Shown here: positions 9,650 through 17,925 of the stretch, one piece after another
Numbering within the stretch: position 1 is the stretch's first letter
How the letters are laid out: each line of letters begins with the position of its first letter
Assembly (NCBI RefSeq): GCF_000568405.1
Contig: NZ_ARZY01000038.1
Coordinates: 1 to 44,666, forward strand
DNA length: 44,666 bases
Source: Catenovulum agarivorans DS-2
GTDB taxonomy: Bacteria > Pseudomonadota > Gammaproteobacteria > Enterobacterales > Alteromonadaceae
Reading direction: 5' to 3'
Made by a program: the position numbers and the translations under genes
The notes under the pieces: generated by a model
The model's database searches: none
The model's input: the letters and a program-made list of their open reading frames with translations, nothing else
What the model was told of the DNA's origin: nothing

Positions 9650-10533
9650 AGCTGAATAACTTCACCTTCAACTGCGGCATCTTTAAATGCTTAGCTATTG
9701 GTTTAGCCAGTTTATGGTTAACCCTGTTTGTGTTTTTTCCAAGTGTATTGGTGATGATCACCAGTTTTTTAACCCGTGATCCACAAAACACAGTCGCACT
9801 ACCAGTTAATATCGCCAACTACCAAAAAGCTTTTGATCCTCTGTATCTACAAGTGTTTCTCGACTCACTGACTATGTCGGTACTGGCGACTATCTGCTGT
9901 TTGTTAATAGCCTATCCGTTTGCTTTAGCAATCAGTAAGTTAGATAAACGTTTGCAAGCCATAGCACTGTTTTTAATGATAGTACCGTTTTGGACCAATT
10001 CTCTAGTGCGCACTTATGCCATTCAATTTATTTTGGGCAAACAAGGGTTAATCAACAAAGCTTTATTAGCACTTGATGCGATTGATAAACCTTTGCAACT
10101 TATGTACACCCAAGGCGCTGTGATAATTGGCCTGTGTTATATCTTGCTGCCCTTTATGGTGTTGCCACTGTTTTCATCATTAGAAAAACTCGACAGCAAG
10201 TTACAGTTAGCTGCTCAAGATTTAGGTGCAAATGCTTGGCAAAGGTTTTGGCACATCACTATTCCACTGACTATGCCTGGCATAGTCGCGGGCTGTCTAA
10301 TGGTGTTATTGCCTTCTATGGGCATGTACTACATAGCTGATTTATTGGGTGGGGCGAAAAATTTATTGCTCGGCAACGTAATTAAAACCCAGTTTTTAAA
10401 TACGCGCGATTGGCCATTCGGCTCTGCCTTTAGCGTATTACTTATGTTGTTATTGGCCTTTATGTTGTGGCTGTATTTTAGAGCGGCGAAGTTTGCCAAC
10501 AAACAAGGAGGTTTAGGTGATGCGAATTTTTAG
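9646..10533 (+). CDS. potB: Spermidine/putrescine ABC transporter permease PotB
   Basis: A 295-residue inner-membrane permease with about six transmembrane helices. It carries the ABC-permease EAA-like loop that docks on PotA ([28 protein letters not shown]). The sequence [26 protein letters not shown] resembles the PotB periplasmic segment near the N-terminus. It starts within the potA stop (ATGA at 9646-9649) and runs 14 bases past the potC ATG, so the operon is tightly coupled. Length is normal for the family. Confidence 0.87.
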   Translation: MKLNNFTFNCGIFKCLAIGLASLWLTLFVFFPSVLVMITSFLTRDPQNTVALPVNIANYQKAFDPLYLQVFLDSLTMSVLATICCLLIAYPFALAISKLDKRLQAIALFLMIVPFWTNSLVRTYAIQFILGKQGLINKALLALDAIDKPLQLMYTQGAVIIGLCYILLPFMVLPLFSSLEKLDSKLQLAAQDLGANAWQRFWHITIPLTMPGIVAGCLMVLLPSMGMYYIADLLGGAKNLLLGNVIKTQFLNTRDWPFGSAFSVLLMLLLAFMLWLYFRAAKFANKQGGLGDANF

Positions 10534-11290
10534 CAAATTGTATATCGCGCTCATTTTAAGCCTAATTTATCTACCTATGTTTGTTTTGGTGATCAACTCA
10601 TTTAACCAATCTAAATACGGGATTAAGTGGGGTGGCTTTACTACCAGCTGGTATACAAAACTATTTAATAACGATGGGCTTATTCAAGCAGCGCTAAATT
10701 CATTAACCGTGTCAGTTATTGCAGCGACAGCCGCAACTGTTATTGGCACCTTAGCCGCGGTTGCTTTGCATAGGTATCAATTTAAAGGCAAAGCATTATT
10801 GTCGTCTATGGTGTTTGTCGCCATGTTAACGCCTGAAATAGTTATGGCGATTGCACTGTTAATTGTCTTTATCAGCTTAGGTATCACTTTAGGTTTTATC
10901 TCGCTGGTCATCGCGCATATTACCTTTTGCCTACCTTTTGTCATTGTAGCTGTGTACGCGCGCCTTAAAGAATTTGATATGCGCATGCTCAATGCAGCCA
11001 AAGATTTAGGCGCAAGCGAGCTGCGTATATTTATTGAAATTATCCTGCCATTAATTTTACCTGCGGTGATTTCTGGTTGGTTGCTAAGTTTTACCCTGTC
11101 GCTAGACGATGTGATAGTCAGCGCATTTGTCACAGGGCCGGGCTATGAAATATTGCCGTTAAAGGTGTATTCCATGGTAAAAGTGGGTGTCTCACCCGAA
11201 GTTAACGCCATTTCAACGCTACTGTTGGTGGTGTCACTGACTATTGTCATTATTTCTCAACTACTTATTCGTAAGGATAAAACCCAATGA
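10520..11290 (+). CDS. potC: Spermidine/putrescine ABC transporter permease PotC
   Basis: The second permease of the polyamine importer, about 256 residues with six predicted helices. The EAA loop is visible (LNAAKDLGASELRIFIEIILPLILPAV). The N-terminal LPMFVLVINSFNQSKYGIKWGGFT closely follows the PotC pattern. GTG 10517 and ATG 10520 are both possible starts. I prefer ATG because AGGAGG at 10506-10511 is then 8 bases away. The gene overlaps potB and its stop overlaps the potD start (ATGA). Confidence 0.87.
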   Translation: MRIFSKLYIALILSLIYLPMFVLVINSFNQSKYGIKWGGFTTSWYTKLFNNDGLIQAALNSLTVSVIAATAATVIGTLAAVALHRYQFKGKALLSSMVFVAMLTPEIVMAIALLIVFISLGITLGFISLVIAHITFCLPFVIVAVYARLKEFDMRMLNAAKDLGASELRIFIEIILPLILPAVISGWLLSFTLSLDDVIVSAFVTGPGYEILPLKVYSMVKVGVSPEVNAISTLLLVVSLTIVIISQLLIRKDKTQ

Positions 11291-12360
11291 AAAAATTACT
11301 TTCAGTAATGATGGCAGCAGTTATCGGTGCAACAGCTTGCTCTGAAAAACCGGCTTCTGAACAAACTGCAGCTGCTAAAGCTAAACCACAAGAAAAAGTG
11401 GTTATTTACAACTGGACTGAATACATTCCGGCAGATGTATTGGCTCAATTTACCGAGGAAACAGGCATTGAAGTTGAGTATGCTACATACGAAAGCAACG
11501 AAGCTATGTATGCCAAAATCAAGTTGTTAAAGGGTGAAGGTTACGACATCGCTGTGCCTTCTACTTTTTACGTGGAAAAAATGCGTGAAGAAGGTTTATT
11601 ACAGCCAATTCAAACAGCTAAGTTAAGCAACTATGCAAACTTAGATGAAAACATGTTGAACAAAGATTATGACCCAAATAATCAATTCAGCATTCCTTAT
11701 TTATGGGGCAGCACAGCTATTGCTGTAAACAGTGAAGTAATCGACCCAGCGTTAATTACTAGCTGGCAAGATTTATGGCGTCCTGAAGTCGCTGGCGAAT
11801 TAATGTTAATGGACGACGTGCGTGACATTATGGGTGTTGGTTTAGCGGTTAAAGGTTTTGATGACAACACCACCAACGAAGCTGAAATTGAAGCAGCTTA
11901 CATGGCGTTACAGTCGTTGTGGTCAGGTGTAAAAATGATCAACTCTGATTCACCAAAAACACCGTTAATTCAAGGTAACGTGAATATTGGTGTTATGTGG
12001 AATGGTGAAGCTTATATGGCGCAACAAGAAATGCCGAGCATTGAGTTTATTTACCCGTCTGAAGGTGCAATAGTGTGGGTTGACAGCTTTGTTATTCCTA
12101 AAGGTGCGGCAAATGTTGAAAACGCACATAAATTTATCGACTTTATGTTACGTGCAGAAAGTGCAAAAGCCGCTATTGAAGAGTTAGGTTATGCTGCACC
12201 AAACAAAGCAGCTATGGAGCTATTAGCACCTGAGTTGCGTAACAATAAGATCATCTTCCCTGATGCTGAAGATATTCAAAAAGGTCGTATTCACAAAGAT
12301 TTAGGTGAATCGATTTTAGTATTTGAAAAATACTGGGAAAAATTAAAAGCGGGTGTTTAA
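11287..12360 (+). CDS. potD: Polyamine-binding protein PotD-like, lipoprotein form
   Basis: A 357-residue solute-binding protein that delivers spermidine/putrescine to PotBC. The signal ends in a lipobox, IGATAC with Cys18, so the protein is probably a lipid-anchored version rather than freely periplasmic. The mature part begins with VVIYNWTEYIP, the PotD/PotF hallmark, and contains YDIAVPSTFYVEKM, PYLWGSTAIAVN and GVMWNGEAYMAQQE, which belong to the ligand cleft. The start overlaps the potC stop. It is the last gene of the operon and a terminator follows 16 bases later. Putrescine versus spermidine preference cannot be told without a structure-based alignment. Confidence 0.87.
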   Translation: MKKLLSVMMAAVIGATACSEKPASEQTAAAKAKPQEKVVIYNWTEYIPADVLAQFTEETGIEVEYATYESNEAMYAKIKLLKGEGYDIAVPSTFYVEKMREEGLLQPIQTAKLSNYANLDENMLNKDYDPNNQFSIPYLWGSTAIAVNSEVIDPALITSWQDLWRPEVAGELMLMDDVRDIMGVGLAVKGFDDNTTNEAEIEAAYMALQSLWSGVKMINSDSPKTPLIQGNVNIGVMWNGEAYMAQQEMPSIEFIYPSEGAIVWVDSFVIPKGAANVENAHKFIDFMLRAESAKAAIEELGYAAPNKAAMELLAPELRNNKIIFPDAEDIQKGRIHKDLGESILVFEKYWEKLKAGV

Positions 12361-12375
12361 TACTCGGTTTTCTAC

Positions 12376-12416
12376 AAGGTGGCTGAGGGTTTAACCTGAG
12401 CCACCTTTTATTTTAT
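12376..12416 (+). terminator. Rho-independent terminator of the pot operon
   Basis: AAGGTGGCTGAGG pairs with CCTGAGCCACCTT around a short TTTAA-type loop, with one internal mismatch. The stem is followed directly by TTATTTTA. It lies 16 bases after the potD stop. Confidence 0.75.
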
Positions 12417-12440
12417 CGCTGCTACTGGGTGCTCTGTGGG

Positions 12441-12558
12441 TCGAAGCTAAATGGGGTATTACTCACAAAAACGCTTCAAGGCTGTCCCTAGCTCGCTCGC
12501 ACAATATATCCCTATCTTGTGAAGTTTTGTTCGCAACACACCCATTCACCTTCTCGGC
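12441..12558 (+). repeat. Interspersed repeat, copy A (inverted partner at 44485-44603)
   Basis: Two blocks match the reverse complement of the right end of the window. 12441-12480 matches 44564-44603 at 39 of 40 bases. 12516-12558 matches 44485-44527 at 43 of 43. The 35 bases between the blocks are diverged, but both copies keep a CACAA...TTGTG stem there. No ORF of note lies in it. It belongs to the gene-free stretch 12361-12893. Confidence 0.8.
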
Positions 12559-12625
12559 TGTTGAGTCGCTGCATTGGTTTTAGTTTTCTTAAAATGAGTA
12601 AAGCAATAAAGCTGTCGGGAGAGAT

Positions 12626-12724
12626 GATTAGGATTGTTTTTCGCAAAACTTCCAATCGGTAGGGATACCGTTTGAGAGCGGGTCAGGATGACCTTGAAGC
12701 GATTTTGCGAAAAATAGCCTAATC
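12626..12724. other. Structured intergenic element: long stem enclosing two hairpins
   Basis: The outer stem pairs GATTAGG (12626-12632) with CCTAATC (12718-12724) and TTTTTCGCAAAA (12637-12648) with TTTTGCGAAAAA (12703-12714). That is 19 pairs with a 4/3-base internal loop. Inside lie two perfect hairpins: CGGTA-GGGA-TACCG (12657-12670) and GGTCA-GGA-TGACC (12681-12693). The result is a three-way-junction fold. There is no coding potential. It could be a small structured RNA, a palindromic mobile repeat or a cis element for the gene at 12894. The rest of 12559-12893 shows nothing I can name. Confidence 0.5.
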
Positions 12725-12893
12725 AGCGTGACCTTCTCTGCCACAAACCTTGCAGCGTTTGTAAATTATATGTAAACCCACTCCTACCCCAATATGCAAC
12801 CACCAATTTCAGTGGTATAAATCGCACCAATAACCAAGCGCGATCACATCAATTCTGGTTAGATTTTTAATACCACACAAATAGGTAAATCTA

Positions 12894-13109
12894 ATGAAAA
12901 AAGTAATTTCTAGTTTAATCGTGTTAACTGCTTTATTTAGTCAAACAGCTTTCGCTGGTGAAAAAATTAGCAAAGAAGAGCGTCAAGCATTATCAAAAGA
13001 ATGCCGTGCTGAATTAAAAGCAGCAGGCAGTGACATGTCTGACAAAGAAGCGATAAAAGCCCAAGTTAAAGAATGTGTAAAAGGCAAAATTAAAGCAAAA
13101 CAGCAGTAA
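12894..13109 (+). CDS. Small secreted Lys/Glu-rich protein with two cysteines
   Basis: A 71-residue product with a clear signal peptide (about 1-21, ending AFAG). A short, highly charged helical mature part of about 50 residues follows. It has two cysteines (KECRAEL and KECVKGK) that could form a disulfide in a helical hairpin. It resembles the many short periplasmic proteins of Alteromonadales without a known function; I do not recognise a named family. The ATG follows an AGGTAAAT spacer, and a 10-bp hairpin lies after the stop, so it is probably a single-gene unit. Confidence 0.65.
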   Translation: MKKVISSLIVLTALFSQTAFAGEKISKEERQALSKECRAELKAAGSDMSDKEAIKAQVKECVKGKIKAKQQ

Positions 13110-13131
13110 ATTGATTTTACTAACGGTTTAT

Positions 13132-13155
13132 TTCAGCCCAGAAAACTGGGCTGAA
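13132..13155 (+). terminator. Perfect 10-bp hairpin after the small secreted protein gene
   Basis: TTCAGCCCAG pairs perfectly with CTGGGCTGAA around an AAAA loop, 22 bases after the stop at 13109. No T-run follows on the plus strand, so it may act as an mRNA 3'-end stabiliser or weak terminator rather than a strong intrinsic one. Confidence 0.5.
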
Positions 13156-13297
13156 CACCCCAACAAAACTCACCCAATTCAAACCAACCACTAACAAGCA
13201 TTTAAACATCCGAGGTTAGCTCCACCTTCTCAAACTTGACAGAATCAATTCAACTCAAGATAATTTTGTCTACATTTAACAAAATAAAGAATAAATA

Positions 13298-14689
13298 ATG
13301 ACTAAAGGATTAATTTCAACTATTGCGGCAAGCCTAATTGCACTGATTACTTCTGGTTGTGGATCAGACACTTCAATTGAAACCGAGACACCAGCTAATA
13401 CACAAAGGTCTAGCCAACAACTAGCACTGAAAAACATTGAAGATGCGGCATTAGCTAACGTTGATAAACAAACAATGCAACAAACCTTCAGCTTGTTTGA
13501 GCAACAAATAACACTTAGAAGCCTGCATCAATTAGTCTATAGCGCAGCAAATATAGCGGTTAAACAACAAGCAGATAAATTGATAACTGCAGATAACAAC
13601 ACTCAGGCAAACGATTATTTAACCGACCAACGCAACACAGCAAGCCAAACAGAATTACCATTTAACACGGCAAATGATTGGTGGAGCATTCCACCATCAG
13701 AGGTAACAGGAATTGAATTGCAGTGTGCTTTTAAAAACTTACATTCATCATTTCAATACGATTATGGTGTTTGGGGTTCAAGCCAAACAGAAGATATTGA
13801 TTTAACTGTTTGTGAGCAAAACCAAACGCTACCGAAATTAAATTTAGACGTTGCGTTAGCATGCGACAACTACGGCACGGTGCAAATTAAAGGCCAATGG
13901 GATCTGTCAGCACCATATAACAATAAACTCGAATATGTTATTAACAACTGTAGTGCCGATATTCAAGCAAGTGGAGGATTAAGGCTAGCAAAAGAAACGA
14001 CCCAACAATTAGCACTCACAAGCTTATCAACAATATTAGATATAAAAAGTTTGAGTTTAATAACTGATACACAAGATATATCTATTGTTGGTCAATACGC
14101 ACTTGGCAATCATAGTGAGCACAATCAAACCGTTATAACTGACAACAATAGTCAAATTGCCACGAGTTTCGACTTGAGTTGGGAATATGAAGATCAGTAC
14201 ACAACCGCAGTGCCAACATGGATTTCTTATAAGAGTAAAAAAGTGTTCGCGAGTGGTTGGATTAACCCGCACAACAGCAAATATCAGCTCAAAGTATCCA
14301 ACCTTTACCCGAATCAAATTAAATCTGACGATTCAGCATCAATAGAGTTAATTGGGCAAAACAGCGTAAAACTAGATTTTCGACCTATTGGTTGTTCATC
14401 AGAGGCAATCAGACAATTTCAAACGACAGACACTGGACAAGACGAATTTTGGCAAGCTCTAGGCTACACTAAAGAGACGGACACAAGTTCGTATTATTGG
14501 CGAACGACAGATGGAAGCAGATTGGTACAAACAACGGATTTAGTGCAACCAACGGACTGCAACACAGCCCCTACAGGCGACAATGCCAAGGCTATCGTCT
14601 TTTGGCCAAAATCAGCTGGTGACACCGACTACAGCAACCCAGTTTATTTTGATTCACTTGCTGACTTTTTAAATGACGACGATAACTAA
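13298..14689 (+). CDS. Lipoprotein of unknown function
   Basis: A 463-residue predicted lipoprotein. The signal sequence ends in a lipobox ITSGC (Cys21), followed by a low-complexity linker rich in Thr/Ser/Gln. A helical part with Gln-rich stretches extends to about residue 110. The rest looks beta-rich and contains several cysteines (near FKNL, LTVCEQ, ALACDN, NNCSAD, IGCSSE, TDCNT) that suggest disulfides outside the cytoplasm. The C-terminal KAIVFWPKSAGDTDYSNPVYF is followed by an acidic tail. No known domain is recognised. It stands alone between the small secreted protein gene and the ilv leader, and a weak TTGCT/AGCAA hairpin follows the stop. Confidence 0.65.
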   Translation: MTKGLISTIAASLIALITSGCGSDTSIETETPANTQRSSQQLALKNIEDAALANVDKQTMQQTFSLFEQQITLRSLHQLVYSAANIAVKQQADKLITADNNTQANDYLTDQRNTASQTELPFNTANDWWSIPPSEVTGIELQCAFKNLHSSFQYDYGVWGSSQTEDIDLTVCEQNQTLPKLNLDVALACDNYGTVQIKGQWDLSAPYNNKLEYVINNCSADIQASGGLRLAKETTQQLALTSLSTILDIKSLSLITDTQDISIVGQYALGNHSEHNQTVITDNNSQIATSFDLSWEYEDQYTTAVPTWISYKSKKVFASGWINPHNSKYQLKVSNLYPNQIKSDDSASIELIGQNSVKLDFRPIGCSSEAIRQFQTTDTGQDEFWQALGYTKETDTSSYYWRTTDGSRLVQTTDLVQPTDCNTAPTGDNAKAIVFWPKSAGDTDYSNPVYFDSLADFLNDDDN

Positions 14690-14727
14690 ATTTCATCGAC
14701 AAATTTGCTGCAAAAAGCAACTATTTC

Positions 14728-14756
14728 TTGTCTGAGGGTCGATTGTATGGTATTTA
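14728..14756 (+). promoter_or_regulatory. Predicted sigma-70 promoter of the ilv operon
   Basis: TTGTCT (14728-14733) and TATTTA (14751-14756) are spaced by 17 bases. Transcription would begin near 14763, giving a leader of about 215 bases before ilvG that contains the leader-peptide gene and attenuator. Prediction only. Confidence 0.5.
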
Positions 14757-14802
14757 TACGCCCTCAAATGCAAATCGTCTCTTTTGCAGGTATCGAATTA
14801 AG

Positions 14803-14886
14803 ATGAATTTCCGAATTATGATTAAATTAGTCGTCGTCAGCGTGGTGGTGCTTCTCACTTCACCGCGGGGGTATGGCTCGGTTTAA
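14803..14886 (+). CDS. ilvL: ilv operon leader peptide
   Basis: A 27-residue ORF too short for routine gene callers. It begins MNFRIMIKL, continues VVVSVVVLLTSPRG and ends at TAA 14884-14886. Eleven of residues 5-18 are Ile, Leu or Val, including two runs of three Val codons (GTC x3, GTG x3). This matches the logic of the E. coli IlvL leader (several Val, Ile and Leu codons). Its function is to couple ribosome stalling at scarce branched-chain aminoacyl-tRNAs to folding of the downstream RNA, so the peptide itself probably has no role. Ribosome-binding signal is weak. The position, 91 bases before ilvG and just ahead of a terminator, makes the call strong. Confidence 0.85.
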   Translation: MNFRIMIKLVVVSVVVLLTSPRGYGSV

Positions 14887-14919
14887 TTATAATTAACCAG
14901 ACTAACATAAACCCTCGCG
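14841..14919 (+). promoter_or_regulatory. ilv attenuator: pause stem and competing antiterminator
   Basis: CGTGGTG (14841-14847), within the GTG Val codons, pairs with CACCGCG (14861-14867) as the pause (1:2) stem. CGCGGGGGT (14864-14872) can instead pair with ACCCTCGCG (14911-14919), nine pairs with one G-U, as antiterminator (2:3). The latter covers the 5' arm of the terminator. A ribosome stalled on the Val codons would block 1:2 and favour 2:3, letting transcription enter ilvG. Confidence 0.75.
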
Positions 14920-14943
14920 TCGCAAGACTCGGGGGTTTTTTGT
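14909..14943 (+). terminator. ilv attenuator terminator
   Basis: AAACCCTCG-C-GTC pairs with GAC-T-CGGGGGTTT around a GCAA tetraloop. The stem has one C/T mismatch and one G-U pair and is followed by a T-run. It lies between the leader peptide and ilvG and ends 34 bases before the ilvG ATG. Confidence 0.85.
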
Positions 14944-14976
14944 TTTAGTCGTTATTTAAAAGATAAAGGGTAAGTT

Positions 14977-16620
14977 ATGACCGGCGCTGAACTGGTTTTA
15001 AAAGTTTTACAACAACATGGCGTTAAACACGTATTTGGTTACCCAGGTGGTGCCATCATGCCAATCTATGACGCTTTGTACGACTCAGACGTACAACACT
15101 TTTTATGTCGTCACGAACAAGGTGCGGCATTCTCAGCTATTGGTTATGCACGGTCTACCGGTAAAGTAGGTGTCTGTATGGCGACTTCAGGCCCAGGCGC
15201 AACCAACCTAGTAACTGGTTTGGCCGATGCTATGATGGATTCAGTTCCAGTTGTCGCCATTACAGGTCAGGTATTCAGCAGCCTGATCGGCACTGATGCC
15301 TTCCAAGAAATGGATGTTTTGGGCATGTCGTTGTCTATAACCAAACACAGCTTCTTAGTACAAAGCTTAGATGAGTTGGCTGATGTGTTGCATCAGGCGT
15401 TTGAATTGGCTCAGTCTGGCCGCCCAGGACCTGTGTTAGTCGATATTCCTAAAGACATTCAAATTGGCAGTGTTGATTTTGAACCTTACCCAATTAATGA
15501 AAAACAATTCCCAGCAATTGACCAAAATGCAGTAACGGCCGCACGCGATTTAATTGGCGCAGCGAAAAAACCACTATTCTATATTGGCGGTGGTGTAGGT
15601 TTAGCCGATGCGATTGACGAGTTACAAGACGTATTGGAATATAGCCAAATCCCGGCAATTTCAACCTTGAAAGCTTTGGGTACAGTACCGGGTGATTATG
15701 CCTACAACTTAGGTTTTGTTGGTATGCACGGCAACCAAGCAGCTAACCATGCGGTACAAGAATGTGATTTGTTAATTTGTACTGGCGCGCGTTTTGATGA
15801 CAGGGTAACAGGTAAGTTAGATACCTTTGCGCCCAATGCTAAAGTTATTCATTTAGATATAGATCCAGCAGAAATTAGCAAATTGCGTACCGCTGATGTA
15901 GCGATTTTAGGTGATTTCAAACAAATACTACCTCAGTTAAAAGTTGCACCTCATACACCGGAATGGTTAGCGCGTGTTAGCAGTTTAATCACTGAATTTG
16001 CTTGGCGTTACGACTATCCTGGCGAGAATATTTATGCGCCTAAACTATTAAACCAATTAAGCAAAGCGTTACCAGAAGATCATGTCGTCAGCTGTGATGT
16101 TGGCCAACACCAGATGTGGGTTGCACAACATATGTTATTTAGCTCACCGCGCAATCACTTATCTAGCGGTGGTGCTGGTACTATGGGCTTTGGTTTACCT
16201 TCTGCTATTGGTGCACAAGTAGCGCGCCCAGATGCAACTTCAGTTGTGGTATCAGGCGACGGTTCATTTATGATGAACGTGCAAGAATTAGGTACAATTA
16301 AGCGCTTTAACTTGCCAGTTAAAATTGTGTTATTAGACAATCAACGTTTAGGTATGGTTAAACAGTGGCAAGAATTATTTTTCGAAGAGCGTTACTCAGA
16401 AACAAATTTAAGCGATAATCCAGACTTTATAACACTGGCTAAAGCTTTTGACATACCAGCGATTAGCATAAGTAAAGGTGATGAAGTTGACCAAGCTATC
16501 GAGCAATTTGTTCAAAGCAAAGGGCCAATTTTATTACATGTACAAATTGATGATAAAGATAACGTTTGGCCGTTAGTTCCGCCAGGTAAAGCAAACCACG
16601 ATATGATAGAGGGCAACTAA
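14977..16620 (+). CDS. ilvG: Acetolactate synthase II, large (catalytic) subunit
   Basis: A 547-residue thiamine-diphosphate enzyme. It joins two pyruvates to acetolactate, or pyruvate and 2-oxobutanoate to acetohydroxybutanoate, the first common step of valine/isoleucine synthesis. Catalytic Glu47 is in [29 protein letters not shown] and GMHGNQAAN mark the N-terminal and central domains. The ThDP/Mg site is [14 protein letters not shown]. It is intact, unlike E. coli K-12 ilvG. An AAGGGTAAG ribosome-binding site precedes the ATG. It is the first structural gene after the attenuator and lies one base before ilvM. Confidence 0.95.
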   Translation: MTGAELVLKVLQQHGVKHVFGYPGGAIMPIYDALYDSDVQHFLCRHEQGAAFSAIGYARSTGKVGVCMATSGPGATNLVTGLADAMMDSVPVVAITGQVFSSLIGTDAFQEMDVLGMSLSITKHSFLVQSLDELADVLHQAFELAQSGRPGPVLVDIPKDIQIGSVDFEPYPINEKQFPAIDQNAVTAARDLIGAAKKPLFYIGGGVGLADAIDELQDVLEYSQIPAISTLKALGTVPGDYAYNLGFVGMHGNQAANHAVQECDLLICTGARFDDRVTGKLDTFAPNAKVIHLDIDPAEISKLRTADVAILGDFKQILPQLKVAPHTPEWLARVSSLITEFAWRYDYPGENIYAPKLLNQLSKALPEDHVVSCDVGQHQMWVAQHMLFSSPRNHLSSGGAGTMGFGLPSAIGAQVARPDATSVVVSGDGSFMMNVQELGTIKRFNLPVKIVLLDNQRLGMVKQWQELFFEERYSETNLSDNPDFITLAKAFDIPAISISKGDEVDQAIEQFVQSKGPILLHVQIDDKDNVWPLVPPGKANHDMIEGN

Positions 16621-16621
16621 G

Positions 16622-16885
16622 ATGACACATACCATTAATTTGATCGCACAATCTCGACCAGAAACAATGGAACGCGTGTTACGAGTCGTCCGTCACCGTG
16701 GTTTTGCGCTAAACGCAGTTGAAATGAAAAACTGCGACCAAAGCAATACAGTCAACATTCAATTGACAGTATCGGGCGAGCGTCCTATCAGCAATTTAGA
16801 ACATCAATTGAAAAAATTATACGATGTGACTGAGTTAGAATTAAACTCTGCACTTTCACAATCAGCCGTAGCAATGAATGCGTAA
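16622..16885 (+). CDS. ilvM: Acetolactate synthase II, small regulatory subunit
   Basis: An 87-residue single-ACT-domain protein (INLIAQSRPETMERVLRVVR then the RGF turn). It is the short type found with IlvG rather than the longer IlvH/IlvN. It should assemble with IlvG in the cytoplasm and support its activity and stability. It begins one base after the ilvG stop. Confidence 0.92.
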   Translation: MTHTINLIAQSRPETMERVLRVVRHRGFALNAVEMKNCDQSNTVNIQLTVSGERPISNLEHQLKKLYDVTELELNSALSQSAVAMNA

Positions 16886-16902
16886 TTTTCAGGACATTAA
16901 CA

Positions 16903-17832
16903 ATGAGCAAATCTAATTATCCAGAACTAATTTGGTACAATGGCAAGGTTATTCCATGGCAAGAAGCAACTGTGCATATTGTTTGTCATGCAATTCATTA
17001 CGGTTCATCTGTATTTGAAGGTGTACGCTGTTACGACACACCAAAAGGTCCAGCGATTTTCCGTTTGAAAGAGCATACACGTCGCTTGTTCGATTCAGCT
17101 AAAATTTACCGCTTTGAAATTCCTTTTACTGAAGAAGAAATTAACCAAGGCTGTAAAGACATAGTCAAAGAGAATGGTTTAAAAAGCGCTTATTTACGTC
17201 CATTTGCATTTATGGGCGCGCATGGCTTAGGTTTAAATCCACCAAAAGTACCATTAGAAACATCCATTATGGCGCTGAACTGGGGTTCATATTTAGGTGA
17301 CGAAAGTTTAGAAAACGGTGTAGATGCTGCAATTACTTCTTGGAATCGTCTAGCACCTAACACTATGCCAACAGGTGCAAAAGCCGGTGGTAACTACTTA
17401 TCTTCAATCTTAATCACTACTGAAGCAAAACGTCATGGTTATGTTGAAGGCATAGGTTTAGACCAAAATGGCTGCATTTCTGAAGGTGCAGGTGAAAATA
17501 TATTCGTAGTCCGTGATGGTGTAATTAGCACACCACCATTAACCAGTGGCATTTTGCCAGGTATCACGCGTAACACCCTAATCACATTAGCCAACGAGTT
17601 TGGTTACACTGTGCGTGAACAAGCAATCCCACGTGAAGCTTTATATTTAGCGGATGAAGTCTTTATGTGTGGTACAGCGGCAGAAGTTGTCCCTGTACGT
17701 AGCGTCGACCAAATTACAGTAGGCAATGGTAAGCGCGGTCCAATTACTGAAAAGATTCAAAAAGCTTACTTCGACCTAGTTAAAGGCGTCGGTGATGACA
17801 AGTGGGGTTGGTTAGATTACGTAAACGAATAA
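16903..17832 (+). CDS. ilvE: Branched-chain amino-acid aminotransferase
   Basis: A 309-residue fold-type IV PLP enzyme that performs the last step of Leu, Ile and Val synthesis with glutamate as amino donor. The PLP lysine is Lys160 (GAKAGGNYLSS). Other family marks are VFEGVRCYDTPKGPAIFRL, YLRPFAFMG, DQNGCISEGAGENIF and LPGITRNTL. Length equals that of E. coli IlvE. It follows ilvM after 17 bases. Its stop codon lies within a perfect hairpin (17821-17840). Confidence 0.95.
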   Translation: MSKSNYPELIWYNGKVIPWQEATVHIVCHAIHYGSSVFEGVRCYDTPKGPAIFRLKEHTRRLFDSAKIYRFEIPFTEEEINQGCKDIVKENGLKSAYLRPFAFMGAHGLGLNPPKVPLETSIMALNWGSYLGDESLENGVDAAITSWNRLAPNTMPTGAKAGGNYLSSILITTEAKRHGYVEGIGLDQNGCISEGAGENIFVVRDGVISTPPLTSGILPGITRNTLITLANEFGYTVREQAIPREALYLADEVFMCGTAAEVVPVRSVDQITVGNGKRGPITEKIQKAYFDLVKGVGDDKWGWLDYVNE

Positions 17833-17884
17833 TCGTTTACTGCTAGCTTAACAACCCACTTATCAAGCAGGCACGCGCCTGCTT
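17821..17884 (+). promoter_or_regulatory. Two perfect hairpins between ilvE and ilvD
   Basis: GTAAACGA-ATAA-TCGTTTAC (17821-17840) contains the ilvE stop. AAGCAGGC-ACGC-GCCTGCTT (17865-17884) is a second 8-bp perfect stem followed by only a short T stretch. Together they resemble a partial terminator or an mRNA processing/stability element that could set ilvD-A expression below ilvGME. Confidence 0.5.
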
Positions 17885-17925
17885 TTGCATATTTAAATAC
17901 CCAACCAATAATGGGAGACAGAACA

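Noticed and set aside
10777-11133. 118-codon minus-strand frame
   Set aside because: Antisense to potC; no domain, no context.
17911-17925. Upstream ATG 17911 as ilvD start
   Set aside because: It would absorb the GGGAGA ribosome-binding site into the coding region and add residues absent from E. coli IlvD; ATG 17926 puts the cluster cysteines at the family positions.
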